Assembly (NCBI RefSeq): GCF_002952775.1
Contig: NZ_CP025066.1
Span: 2,046,001-2,110,000, forward strand
Direction of reading: 5' to 3'
Length of the DNA: 64,000 nucleotides
Source of the DNA: Halalkaliarchaeum desulfuricum
GTDB lineage: Archaea > Halobacteriota > Halobacteria > Halobacteriales > Haloferacaceae
The notes under the pieces are model-generated. The model saw nothing but the letters and a program-made list of their open reading frames with translations, had not been told where the DNA came from and did no database searches. Below, one piece after another: positions 45,329 to 52,426 of this stretch. The position numbers and the translations under genes are program-made. Each line of letters starts with the position of its first letter. Position 1 is the first letter of the stretch.

Positions 45329-47143
45329 TCAGGCGAACGGATTCTGTGGATCGTCGTTGTGGCGGCACTGTTCGGCGTAGAAGTCGATGTCGAACATCAC
45401 GGAGTCCGTCTGGACTTCGTTGCCGACGTCGGTCGGCAGCCACCACTCGAAGCCGACACACCGGGTGAGCAACGGCGGGAAGCAGTCCTGCCCCTCCGTG
45501 AACTGATTGGAATCGAGTGCGTAACCTTCCTCCAGGACAGCCAGTACTTCCCGGAGTGAACCCTCCGCGATCACCTTTTCGCCGAAGACGACCTGGGCGA
45601 TCTGAGCGAAGATAGCGACAAGATCGACGTCCGCCGGCGATTCGAAGAACAGCTTGTTGCCGTCGTCTCCGTCTCCGGGGGAGGCGATCTCCACAAGTGT
45701 CGTCCGTGCGAGACCGGTCTGTCCAACTTCCTCGAGACCGAAGCCGATGGTGATGATGAGGTAGTCGGTTTCGTCTTTGATCTCGTCGGCCACCGATATC
45801 GTATCGTCGGCAGCACCGTTTCCGCCGACGTCGGCCATCGCATCGAGCTTGTCATCACGAACCCACCCTTGCCACTCGCCGTAGCTCGGGAATCCACTCT
45901 CGGTACTACCGTCGACCTGTTCGGACTCGTAGGACCAGGTCGGTGCGCCGTCTCCGAGGAGGATAATCACGGGACGCCTGTCGGGCGTTCCCTGGGTGTC
46001 GAGCATGTGTCGGCCACCGTAGAGCCCGGCGCCGATGTTCGTCCCGGAGATACCGAACGGCGCGTCCGGCGGGTCGTCCTGTCCGACTTCGTACGATTCC
46101 AGATCTTCCAAGTCGTCCACGATAGCAGCGACGTCGGACGCCTCGGTGAGTCCGAACTCCTCCTCGTCGATCCCGCCGAACGTCACAACGCCGAGACGGT
46201 CGTCGAGACCGCTGCCACCGACGTCCTCGCGGAGATTGTTCGCGAGTGCGATCGCCGCTTTTCTGGCCTCGGCGATCCGGGATCCTTCACCCTGGCCGAT
46301 AACGTTGTCCGGGTTGCCGATTTCGTAGGTCATCGAGCCGGAAACGTCGATGACGAGCGAGATGTCGACCGGCTCGCCGTCCCCGCCCTCGTCGAAGATG
46401 TTGTTGCAGTTGTCGTCGTACCAGACCCGCGCCTCGATGGCGTCGGCGAGCTGGCCGCCCCAGTCGCCGTCGACGTTGTAGTAAAGTGCGTCCTCGTCCT
46501 CCGCCCACGCGGCGAAGTCCTCGGGGTCGTCGTTAGTGGTTTCCTCGTATCCGAGTTCGTCGAGCGTCGCCTGTTCCGGGTCGTTGACACCGTTGTTGGC
46601 GTTTTCCCGGAGGCCGCCACCCATCCACATGTACGCCGGGTTGTCGAAGAGGTGGAAGCTGATCGTTGCTTCGCCGTAGTCGCCGGGTTTGACGTCTTCG
46701 AGCTTGAAAAGCGGGAAGCCGGCGTCGGTGAGTTCCTCGCGCTCGAATCCCGAAATCTCGCCGTTCTCGCCGACACCGACGTTGGCTGCCTCGACCCAGT
46801 CGTTGGGTTCGGGGTAGTCCGGACGGCGGGGTACCTGATCGAGAACGTAGTTTCCGGAGCCCTCCGGGAACTCTTTCACCTGAACCTCTGGATTGTAGTT
46901 CGGGTCATCGTCGTACAGCGCCTGCAGTTCTTCGAGACGGCCCGGACCTCCGTTGTAGGTGATCCGGTAGTCCATCAGAAGGTCCAACTCGCCAGCAGTC
47001 AACGTGTTCCCCTCGAAGCTCTCCTCGTCGCTGAAGTACGCGGTCGTTCCCAGGCCCGCCCCGGCGGAGGCCACGCCGACCATGCCGAGGCCGGCGAGCA
47101 CCTTGCGGCGCGAGAGTCCGAATGATTGGTTGTCGTTCGTCAT
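45329..47143 (-). CDS. SipW-type secreted surface protein with inserted von Willebrand A domain
   Basis: A 604-residue exported protein. Leader LSRRKVLAGLGMVGVASAG and AYFSDEESFEGNTLTAGEL are nearly identical to the 45023 gene. Scaffold: LEDVKPGDYGEATISFHLFD (~165) and ARVWYDDNCNNIFDEGG (~235). A vWA domain then occupies ~255-515 with a full MIDAS: IDVSGSM (~265), the Thr in GISGTNIGAG and ILLGDGAPT. The scaffold resumes at EGSLREVLAVLEEGYALD (~520), then FEWWLPTDVGNEVQTDS, and the protein ends with EQCRHNDDPQNPFA. The vWA suggests metal-dependent ligand binding at the surface. Separated by 110 bp from the upstream cluster gene, with hairpin copy 3 between. Confidence 0.88.
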   Translation of the reverse strand: MTNDNQSFGLSRRKVLAGLGMVGVASAGAGLGTTAYFSDEESFEGNTLTAGELDLLMDYRITYNGGPGRLEELQALYDDDPNYNPEVQVKEFPEGSGNYVLDQVPRRPDYPEPNDWVEAANVGVGENGEISGFEREELTDAGFPLFKLEDVKPGDYGEATISFHLFDNPAYMWMGGGLRENANNGVNDPEQATLDELGYEETTNDDPEDFAAWAEDEDALYYNVDGDWGGQLADAIEARVWYDDNCNNIFDEGGDGEPVDISLVIDVSGSMTYEIGNPDNVIGQGEGSRIAEARKAAIALANNLREDVGGSGLDDRLGVVTFGGIDEEEFGLTEASDVAAIVDDLEDLESYEVGQDDPPDAPFGISGTNIGAGLYGGRHMLDTQGTPDRRPVIILLGDGAPTWSYESEQVDGSTESGFPSYGEWQGWVRDDKLDAMADVGGNGAADDTISVADEIKDETDYLIITIGFGLEEVGQTGLARTTLVEIASPGDGDDGNKLFFESPADVDLVAIFAQIAQVVFGEKVIAEGSLREVLAVLEEGYALDSNQFTEGQDCFPPLLTRCVGFEWWLPTDVGNEVQTDSVMFDIDFYAEQCRHNDDPQNPFA

Positions 47144-47172
47144 GATTGTCTCCCCATCCGGGGAATCCCACC

Positions 47173-47189
47173 GGCGGCGTCGAACCGCC
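47173..47189 (-). other. T-arm-like hairpin, copy 3
   Basis: Minus strand GGCGGTTCGACGCCGCC: same 5-bp stem as copy 2, loop TTCGACG. It is 30 bp upstream of the ATG at 47143, within the 110-bp gap after the 47254-48609 gene. The flank GGTGGGATTCCCC is shared with copy 2. Confidence 0.7.
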
Positions 47190-47253
47190 TCGTCGGCCAC
47201 CCCCGATGGGGTCCGAAAGGGATGAGCGGGATCGCCGCTCGTCGGTTGATTTC

Positions 47254-48609
47254 TCAGACGTCGACGCGGAAGCCGATGTCTTCGCGACCTGGTGTCGCGT
47301 TCCAGGACATTGTCACCATTCCGGAGACGACGTCGCCTTCCTGCAGCGTCGCGCCTTCGATCATCAGGTAGTTCGTCGTGGCACTACCGGACGCGGAGAC
47401 GGAGTCGGCACCCGTTGGGCTCGATCCGTTCAGCATAACGTCCTCGACGGTGATGCTGGCGTCTGCGTCGCGGGTCTTGACTGTCACCCCGATGCCATCT
47501 GCGACTGGGAGCGGTGCGTCATCGACCAATACCTCAGTACCATCGACGTTCCACTTCGCGTCACCGCCGTCGATGGTGAGCGAGAACGGAACCGCCTGGC
47601 CGTTTTGCCACGCGTAGTTCTCGTCGCCGGAGTGGATCGGAAGGTCGTCGGGATCTCGGATATCGAGTTCGCGGTTCGCGGCGCCGCCGCCGTCACCGTA
47701 GATACCGCGGGCGTGCCAGCTGGGCTCTTCGAGTTCCTCTTCGGCCTTGCCCCAGCCTTCACCCTCGCGAGTGACGACACAGGGGTTCGTCAGGCCATCG
47801 TTGTGGCGTTCCTGTTCGGCGTAGAACGAGAAGTCGAACTCTACAGAGTCCGTCTGGATCTCGTTGCCGACAGTTGTGGGGACCTCCCACTCGAAGCAGA
47901 CGCAGGTCTGAGCGGTGTTGGGTTCGTCCTCGACGAACGGGGTGTCGACACCCTCGAATGCGGGTCGGTTCGCCACGGGGGCGTCCGGGTTGCCATCGCC
48001 GTACAGCGGAACGCCCGCCTGCAGCGCCGCCATGACCTCTGCGAGCGACCCGGAGACGATCTCCTCGTTGGTCTCGCCTTCGGTGCAGTAGGACAACGTG
48101 ACCTCCATCGCGTCCGCAAGTTGTCCATCGTCGGGAATCTCGCCGAACAGTTCCTCCAGTGCGGCTTCCTCTGGTTCGGTCGTTCCGTTTTGATCGTTCG
48201 CTGTCAGCTCCCCGCACATCCACATGTAGGCTGGGTTGTCGACGATGGAGAAGCAGAACTCTCCCTCACCGGAGTCGCCAGGTTTGAGGTCGACGACTTG
48301 GATGCTGAGCGGCTCGCCTTCCTCGAGCGAGATCCCAGTCTCTTCATCAGAGACGCTCTCACCGATTACCCCGCCCTGCACGTACGTCCCTGCCGGGGTG
48401 GACCACTGTGCGAACGAGCCCTGATCTTCAGAGTAGTCAACATGGACATACAGGTCCAGTTCACCCGCGGTGAGGCTGTTGCCGACGAAGCTCTCCTCGT
48501 CGCTGAAATACGCCGTCATTCCGAGTCCCGCGCCCGCGGAGGCCACTCCGACTGCGCCAAGACCGACCAGTACTTTTCGCCGCGAAAGTCCGAATTCTTT
48601 GTCTGCCAT
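47254..48609 (-). CDS. SipW-type secreted surface protein with C-terminal beta domain
   Basis: A 451-residue exported protein, first gene of the minus-strand cluster. Leader LSRRKVLVGLGAVGVASAG and AYFSDEESFVGNSLTAGEL. Scaffold elements VVDLKPGDSGEGEFCFSIVD (~110), NPAYMWMCGEL, GSLAEVMAALQAGVPLY (~195), CFEWEVPTTVGNEIQTDS (~240) and YAEQERHNDGLTNP (~265) match its paralogues, but here NPC replaces NPF. A second beta-rich domain (~285-451, including PFSLTIDGGDAKWNVDG and a final DIGFRVDV) follows. A GGGGAGA Shine-Dalgarno-like run precedes the ATG at 48609. The predicted leader is ~80 bases. Confidence 0.84.
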   Translation of the reverse strand: MADKEFGLSRRKVLVGLGAVGVASAGAGLGMTAYFSDEESFVGNSLTAGELDLYVHVDYSEDQGSFAQWSTPAGTYVQGGVIGESVSDEETGISLEEGEPLSIQVVDLKPGDSGEGEFCFSIVDNPAYMWMCGELTANDQNGTTEPEEAALEELFGEIPDDGQLADAMEVTLSYCTEGETNEEIVSGSLAEVMAALQAGVPLYGDGNPDAPVANRPAFEGVDTPFVEDEPNTAQTCVCFEWEVPTTVGNEIQTDSVEFDFSFYAEQERHNDGLTNPCVVTREGEGWGKAEEELEEPSWHARGIYGDGGGAANRELDIRDPDDLPIHSGDENYAWQNGQAVPFSLTIDGGDAKWNVDGTEVLVDDAPLPVADGIGVTVKTRDADASITVEDVMLNGSSPTGADSVSASGSATTNYLMIEGATLQEGDVVSGMVTMSWNATPGREDIGFRVDV

Positions 48610-48709
48610 GTGTTTTTCTCCCCGGTACATTGCCACCTGGTGGCCCTGTGCCGGTACGACCGATACTGGCCCTCCTATGGGGATAGTTACGAGCAGCCAC
48701 GTCACCGGC

Positions 48710-48718
48710 TAATAATAG
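48710..48718 (-). promoter_or_regulatory. Probable TATA box of the surface-protein operon
   Basis: Minus strand ctattatta, about 100 bp upstream of the ATG at 48609, which would give a leader of roughly 75-80 bases. It lies about 70 bp from the first of the phased CCTAC boxes. Confidence 0.5.
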
Positions 48719-48783
48719 GCCAGAATCGTCTAAGAGCCCGATAGACCCGTCTACGAAGTGCTTAGACACCCCGGCTGGAGGTC

Positions 48784-48852
48784 CCTACCACACGGATGGG
48801 ACACCCTACCGTCCGAATCGGAAGACCTACCAACCGGTCCGACGTTCCTACT
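48784..48852. promoter_or_regulatory. Four CCTAC boxes at exact 21-bp spacing
   Basis: CCTACC at 48784, 48805 and 48826 and CCTACT at 48847 start exactly 21 bp apart, i.e. two helical turns, so all face one side of the DNA. The first three 21-bp units also share weaker CCGG/CGGA and GG positions. They lie in the 435-bp divergent region between the surface-protein operon and the 49045 regulator gene. The rest of this gap shows no gene. Confidence 0.65.
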
Positions 48853-49044
48853 TTCAACACCCACAACCGTGAATAATTCGTTTGGACGGGATTCGACCTC
48901 GGAATCCGAACTGCGAGCTCTTCGCCCACGGGAAACAATGTGATGGCGTATTCATGCCGTATCGGCTTTCTACTGCCTGAATTCGGCGTATTGGCTTATT
49001 GTGTCGGATCAGTGGGCGTCCCGAAACCTTCCGGTAGTCGGTCC

Positions 49045-49635
49045 ATGTATATCCCCTCGTCCGACGAACTACCCTCCAGAACACCGGCGGCCTCCGGTGG
49101 TGAGATTTCAATGCAGCTACGCACAACAGACATTCCGGAAAGCCAGATCCACACGATCCTCTCGAATCCCCGACGCACGCGGGCGTTGCGCCACCTGTAT
49201 CTCGCGGGCGGGACGATCACGGTCAACGAACTCTCACATTTGATTGCCGAACACGAGACCGGAGAGTCGCCACCGCCGAAGAACGTCAGGGAGAGTGTCT
49301 ACATCTCCCTCCACCAGACTCACCTCCCGAAGCTACACGATCTCGGCGTGGTCGAATACGACCGGGAGACGAAGCAGATCAAATTGAAACAGAAGGCTCG
49401 CGACGTCGATCTGTACATGGAGGTGGTCACCCGGCACGGGATCACCTGGTCGGAGTTCTATCAGGGGCTCGGGATCCTCTCGTTGCTTGCGATCCTCGCG
49501 AGTCTGCTTTCCGTCCCCGGGATCTCCGCGATCGACCCACTCCTGCTCACGAGCGGGTTCCTGGCGCTTTTCGCCGTCGTGACGCTGTACCAGCTGTGGA
49601 CCAACCGGTGGTTCTACCTCTCGACGTCCGGCTGA
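49045..49635 (+). CDS. DUF7344-like winged-helix regulator with membrane helices
   Basis: A ~196-residue protein. An N-terminal winged helix (~25-115) is recognisable from LSNPRRTRALRHLYLAGGTI and TVNELSHLIAEHE, then HQTHLPKLHDLGVVEYDRET, the typical HTH-to-wing turn of haloarchaeal DUF7344 proteins. Two hydrophobic helices follow (LSLLAILASLLSVPGI and LLTSGFLALFAVVTLYQL), so it appears membrane-tethered. The ATG at 49045 gives MYIPSSDE; a second ATG at 49111 (MQLRTTDIPES) is equally plausible. Divergent orientation across the phased boxes makes it the likely regulator of the surface-protein operon. Confidence 0.78.
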   Translation: MYIPSSDELPSRTPAASGGEISMQLRTTDIPESQIHTILSNPRRTRALRHLYLAGGTITVNELSHLIAEHETGESPPPKNVRESVYISLHQTHLPKLHDLGVVEYDRETKQIKLKQKARDVDLYMEVVTRHGITWSEFYQGLGILSLLAILASLLSVPGISAIDPLLLTSGFLALFAVVTLYQLWTNRWFYLSTSG

Positions 49636-49708
49636 CCGCTGGACGCCGGCGATGGCCCGCCCCAGTCCGTGGGAAGATTCAAACCGTTCGTCCGGGAACG
49701 TCCACCCG

Positions 49709-50056
49709 ATGAAACGACCCGAGCCGTCCGAGTGGAAGGATCGCGACAGCTACCGCAAACAGATCCTCGCGACCGAAGAGGAGATCGGCTTCGACGGGAA
49801 CCTCCTGCAGGTGGTCGAGATCCCGCCCGGCGAACACGTCGAACCGCATTACCACCGGGAAACCGAGGAGGTGTTTTATATCCTCCAGTCCGGCGGGACG
49901 CTCGTTATCGACGACACCGAGATCACACCCGACGAGGGGGAGGTCATCATCTGTGAGCCGGGGGACGTCCACGAGGTCACAAACGAGTCGGATCGTCCGT
50001 TCCGAATCCTCGTGTTCAAGGTGAATTTGACTGACGACGACACCGTCTGGGTGTAG
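49709..50056 (+). CDS. Cupin domain protein
   Basis: A 115-residue single-domain cupin. Motif 1 is GEHVEPHYHRETEEVFYILQSG (in part HYHRETEEVFY, ~53-63) with metal-ligand His-His-Glu, and motif 2 is ICEPGDVHEVTN (~88-99) with the last His. Such small cupins act as metal-dependent isomerases, dioxygenases or sugar-binding regulators; none can be assigned. The ATG at 49709 is preferred over an upstream one. It is monocistronic, 73 bp after the regulator gene. Confidence 0.85.
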   Translation: MKRPEPSEWKDRDSYRKQILATEEEIGFDGNLLQVVEIPPGEHVEPHYHRETEEVFYILQSGGTLVIDDTEITPDEGEVIICEPGDVHEVTNESDRPFRILVFKVNLTDDDTVWV

Positions 50057-50108
50057 TTGGTCGGGCAAGCACCGTCGCTGGTGTTCCGAGGGGTCGAATG
50101 CTGGCCCA

Positions 50109-50117
50109 TTTATATTT
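50109..50117 (+). promoter_or_regulatory. TATA box of the serine acetyltransferase gene
   Basis: tttatattt, centred 26 bp before the ATG at 50139, giving a leaderless transcript. Confidence 0.75.
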
Positions 50118-50138
50118 CTCCCGCCGAAGACACAAAGC

Positions 50139-51023
50139 ATGGACTACAGTTACACCGGGGACGCACATCGGAGACTTGTCGAGTCCTACGAGGCGGACGA
50201 GAGCCCGTTTCCGACGTGTGACTCGCCCGGGTTCCCCCGTCGGGATCATCTCCGGGACGAGATCGTCCTGTTGAAGAAGCTGGTGTTTCCGCGGTGCTGG
50301 AACGCCGGGTCCCTCGCCGCCGACGAGGAGGCCACCCGTGCTGCAGTCACGGATCTCGGCTCGATCTGCTGTTCGGGGATCAGTCCGTACGTGACCGACG
50401 AACTCTCCCACACTTCGGGGAACCCCGATGCGATCGTCGACGCGGTGCTCGACCGACTGCCCGAAATCCGGGAGGCGGTGAAAAAGGACGTCGAGGCCGC
50501 CTACAAGGGCGACCCCGCCGCGAAGAGCTACCTCGAGGTCGTCCGGTCGTATCCGGGAGTGCACGCCGCCCTGGTGTACCGGTTCGCTCACGTTCTCTAC
50601 GAGGAAGGCTCCCCCGAGTACGCCCGGGAACTAAGCGAATATGCCAAGACCGAAACCGGGATCGACATCCACCCCGGTGCGGAGATCGGCGAGTACTTCT
50701 TCGTCGATCACGGCACCGGGGTCGTCATCGGTGAGAGCGCCACTGTCGGGGATTGGGTTCGGCTCTACCAGAACGTCACCCTTGGCGCGCTCCACTTCGA
50801 GGAGCAGGAGGGCGAAGAACACATGTTGAAAAAAGGATACAAACGTCATCCGGACATCGGGAGCCACGTCGTGATCGGTGCCGGGACCAACGTGCTCGGA
50901 CCCATCAGTGTCGGCGATCACGTGAGCATCGGCGCGAACTCCTGGATCACCGAAGACATCCCGGACCACACCAAAGTCATCGTCGCGGAACACCCCAAAC
51001 AGGTCCGAAAACACCAGGAGTGA
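50139..51023 (+). CDS. Serine O-acetyltransferase
   Basis: Acetylates serine with acetyl-CoA, making O-acetylserine for cysteine synthesis. The N-terminal helical domain (~1-175) is followed by the left-handed beta-helix: IDIHPGAEIGEYFFVDHGTG (~182-201, with the catalytic Asp-His), VVIGESATVGDWVRLYQNVTLG and HPDIGSHVVIGAGTNVLGPISVGDHVSIGANSW, each rich in hexapeptide repeats. It resembles the EpsC/CysE group in length (294). A leaderless promoter sits upstream. The following TrmB-like gene converges on it. Confidence 0.92.
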   Translation: MDYSYTGDAHRRLVESYEADESPFPTCDSPGFPRRDHLRDEIVLLKKLVFPRCWNAGSLAADEEATRAAVTDLGSICCSGISPYVTDELSHTSGNPDAIVDAVLDRLPEIREAVKKDVEAAYKGDPAAKSYLEVVRSYPGVHAALVYRFAHVLYEEGSPEYARELSEYAKTETGIDIHPGAEIGEYFFVDHGTGVVIGESATVGDWVRLYQNVTLGALHFEEQEGEEHMLKKGYKRHPDIGSHVVIGAGTNVLGPISVGDHVSIGANSWITEDIPDHTKVIVAEHPKQVRKHQE

Positions 51024-51061
51024 CACCGTCTCCCCCTCGAGAGTGAGGCCGCCTCCCGCAG

Positions 51062-51466
51062 CTACTGTTCGGCGTCGACGGGTTCGGCGGCCGGTTGTTC
51101 GTACTTTTCGCGGAACTCGTCGATGAGCTGGCCCATCTTGGCGTACCAGTCGTTCAACATCCGCTGCATGTCGTCGGCAATCTCTTCGCCGTCGACGGGA
51201 CGATAAACGAAGTAATAGCCACCCTGGTCGTAGTTTTTCTGCTCTTTCTGGACGAATCCGGCCTGCAGCAGTCGTTTCACCGATCGGTACGCCGTGGATC
51301 GCTCTCTGTCGACCTCCGCTGCGATCTCGTCGACGGTCATCGGCTCGTCGCTCTCGACGAGCACCCGAAAGCAGTTCCTGTCCAGTTCCGTCAGACCGTG
51401 AAAGCAGTCGAGAACTCCCTCACACTCCATGTCCCGACGGAGCATTTCGCTGAGTGATTCCGGCAT
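51062..51466 (-). CDS. TrmB-like helix-turn-helix transcriptional regulator
   Basis: A 134-residue DNA-binding protein: helices around LTELDRNCFRVLVESDEPMTVDEIAAEVDRERSTAYRSVKRLLQAG (quoted in part: TVDEIAAEVDRERSTAYRSV) form the HTH at ~42-70, then the beta-wing FVQKEQKNYDQGGYYFVYRP, and a helical dimerisation tail. It lacks the sugar-binding domain of full TrmB. The ATG at 51466 gives the family start MPESLSEMLRRD. It faces the serine acetyltransferase gene, so control of cysteine synthesis is a possibility, not shown. Confidence 0.85.
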   Translation of the reverse strand: MPESLSEMLRRDMECEGVLDCFHGLTELDRNCFRVLVESDEPMTVDEIAAEVDRERSTAYRSVKRLLQAGFVQKEQKNYDQGGYYFVYRPVDGEEIADDMQRMLNDWYAKMGQLIDEFREKYEQPAAEPVDAEQ

Positions 51467-51562
51467 GCCCGGGGTTATGCGACCCTCCGTCAAAACACTT
51501 GTGTACGGTCGAAACAAGAGCGCAGTTCGGGAACGGTCAGACCGAATCTCGATAGAGCTGCC

Positions 51563-51784
51563 TCACCGCAGGCGATACAGCGCGTACATAAGTGCGACGA
51601 GGGCGCCCCAGAACACCACGGCCGCAACTGCGAGTCCGGACACCGAAAGGAATCCCGGCGCGGGAACCGAAAGCGCCACCACCAAGATCACCAGCAGTAC
51701 GGCCACGATCGCCAGTACGGCCCCGATTACCTGTATCAGTGCCTCGGGATCGCCGAAGACTGACGGCTTCGTCTGCGTGCTCAT
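51563..51784 (-). CDS. Small two-helix membrane protein
   Basis: A 73-residue protein: a polar N-terminus (STQTKPSVFGDPEAL) then two hydrophobic helices (IQVIGAVLAIVAVLLVILVV and LAVAAVVFWGALVALMYAL). No catalytic residues. A TATA-like ctttttgg on the minus strand at 51806-51813 is about 26 bp upstream of the ATG at 51784, which rejects the longer 112-residue reading. Function unknown. Confidence 0.7.
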   Translation of the reverse strand: MSTQTKPSVFGDPEALIQVIGAVLAIVAVLLVILVVALSVPAPGFLSVSGLAVAAVVFWGALVALMYALYRLR

Positions 51785-51843
51785 ATACGATCGTTTTATC
51801 CGAGTCCAAAAAGAACCGTCGTCTTTTCTTGCCACGCGGTAAC

Positions 51844-52338
51844 TCACGCGTCGCGATCGCCGACTACCCACTTGTGGGAGTAGGATTCGCCACAGGAACA
51901 CTGTGCGTACGCGTGGATCACGTCCCCCTCGGCGTACAGCCCGCCGACCTCCTCGTTTTGCTCTTCTGCGAACGCGAACACGAACTCGGGTTCGTGGTCG
52001 CCTTCCTGGTCGGGAGCAGAGTCGCCGGGGGCAGAGTCGCCGGGAGCAGCGTTGCCGGTATCGATCTCTCCCGCAACCGGACAGACGCCGCTGTCGAGCC
52101 GCCGTCCGATCGTTCCCTCCGTTCCCATCGCTTCCTTTGCAAACTCCATCGCGTCTATGCCGGTTCCGGCGGAAAACGCCTGTCGTCCGTTCTCGCCCGG
52201 AACCACGATCACGACACCGCTGTCGACGCTTTCTCCGAGATCCGTGAGACTTTCTGCCCCCTCGAGGTGGGCGTCGCTCACGAAAATCGCGACGTCGTCG
52301 AGCCGCTGTCCGGCGAGAAATCCATCGAGTTTGCTCAT
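51844..52338 (-). CDS. DUF5807 family protein
   Basis: A 164-residue acidic protein of the haloarchaeal DUF5807 type: SKLDGFLAGQRLDDVAIFVS at the start, then GESVDSGVVIVVPGENGRQAFSAGTGIDAMEFAKEAMGTEG in parts, and a conserved end FAEEQNEEVGGLYAEGD followed by a Cys pair (YAQCSCGESYSHKW) that could bind metal. A short repeat GDSAPGDSAP lies in the linker (~100-110). Function unknown. Monocistronic; its downstream neighbour is the small membrane gene. Confidence 0.82.
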   Translation of the reverse strand: MSKLDGFLAGQRLDDVAIFVSDAHLEGAESLTDLGESVDSGVVIVVPGENGRQAFSAGTGIDAMEFAKEAMGTEGTIGRRLDSGVCPVAGEIDTGNAAPGDSAPGDSAPDQEGDHEPEFVFAFAEEQNEEVGGLYAEGDVIHAYAQCSCGESYSHKWVVGDRDA

Positions 52339-52426
52339 ATCCGAACGAGACGCCGCCGACTTAATTCGGCTTCGATGGACAACTGGTCTCCGTCAACGAT
52401 GGAGTCATCGATCCGTTTTCCGAGGG

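Noticed and set aside
45024-45461. Upstream extension of the 43674-45023 protein (open frame continues 146 codons)
   Set aside because: It would bury the twin-arginine leader deep in the protein and runs through the TATA box and leader hairpin; high GC keeps the frame open by chance.
43577-47189. The three T-arm-like hairpins as tRNA genes
   Set aside because: No matching acceptor, D-arm or anticodon arm precedes them within 70 bases, and no CCA or paired 3' strand follows.
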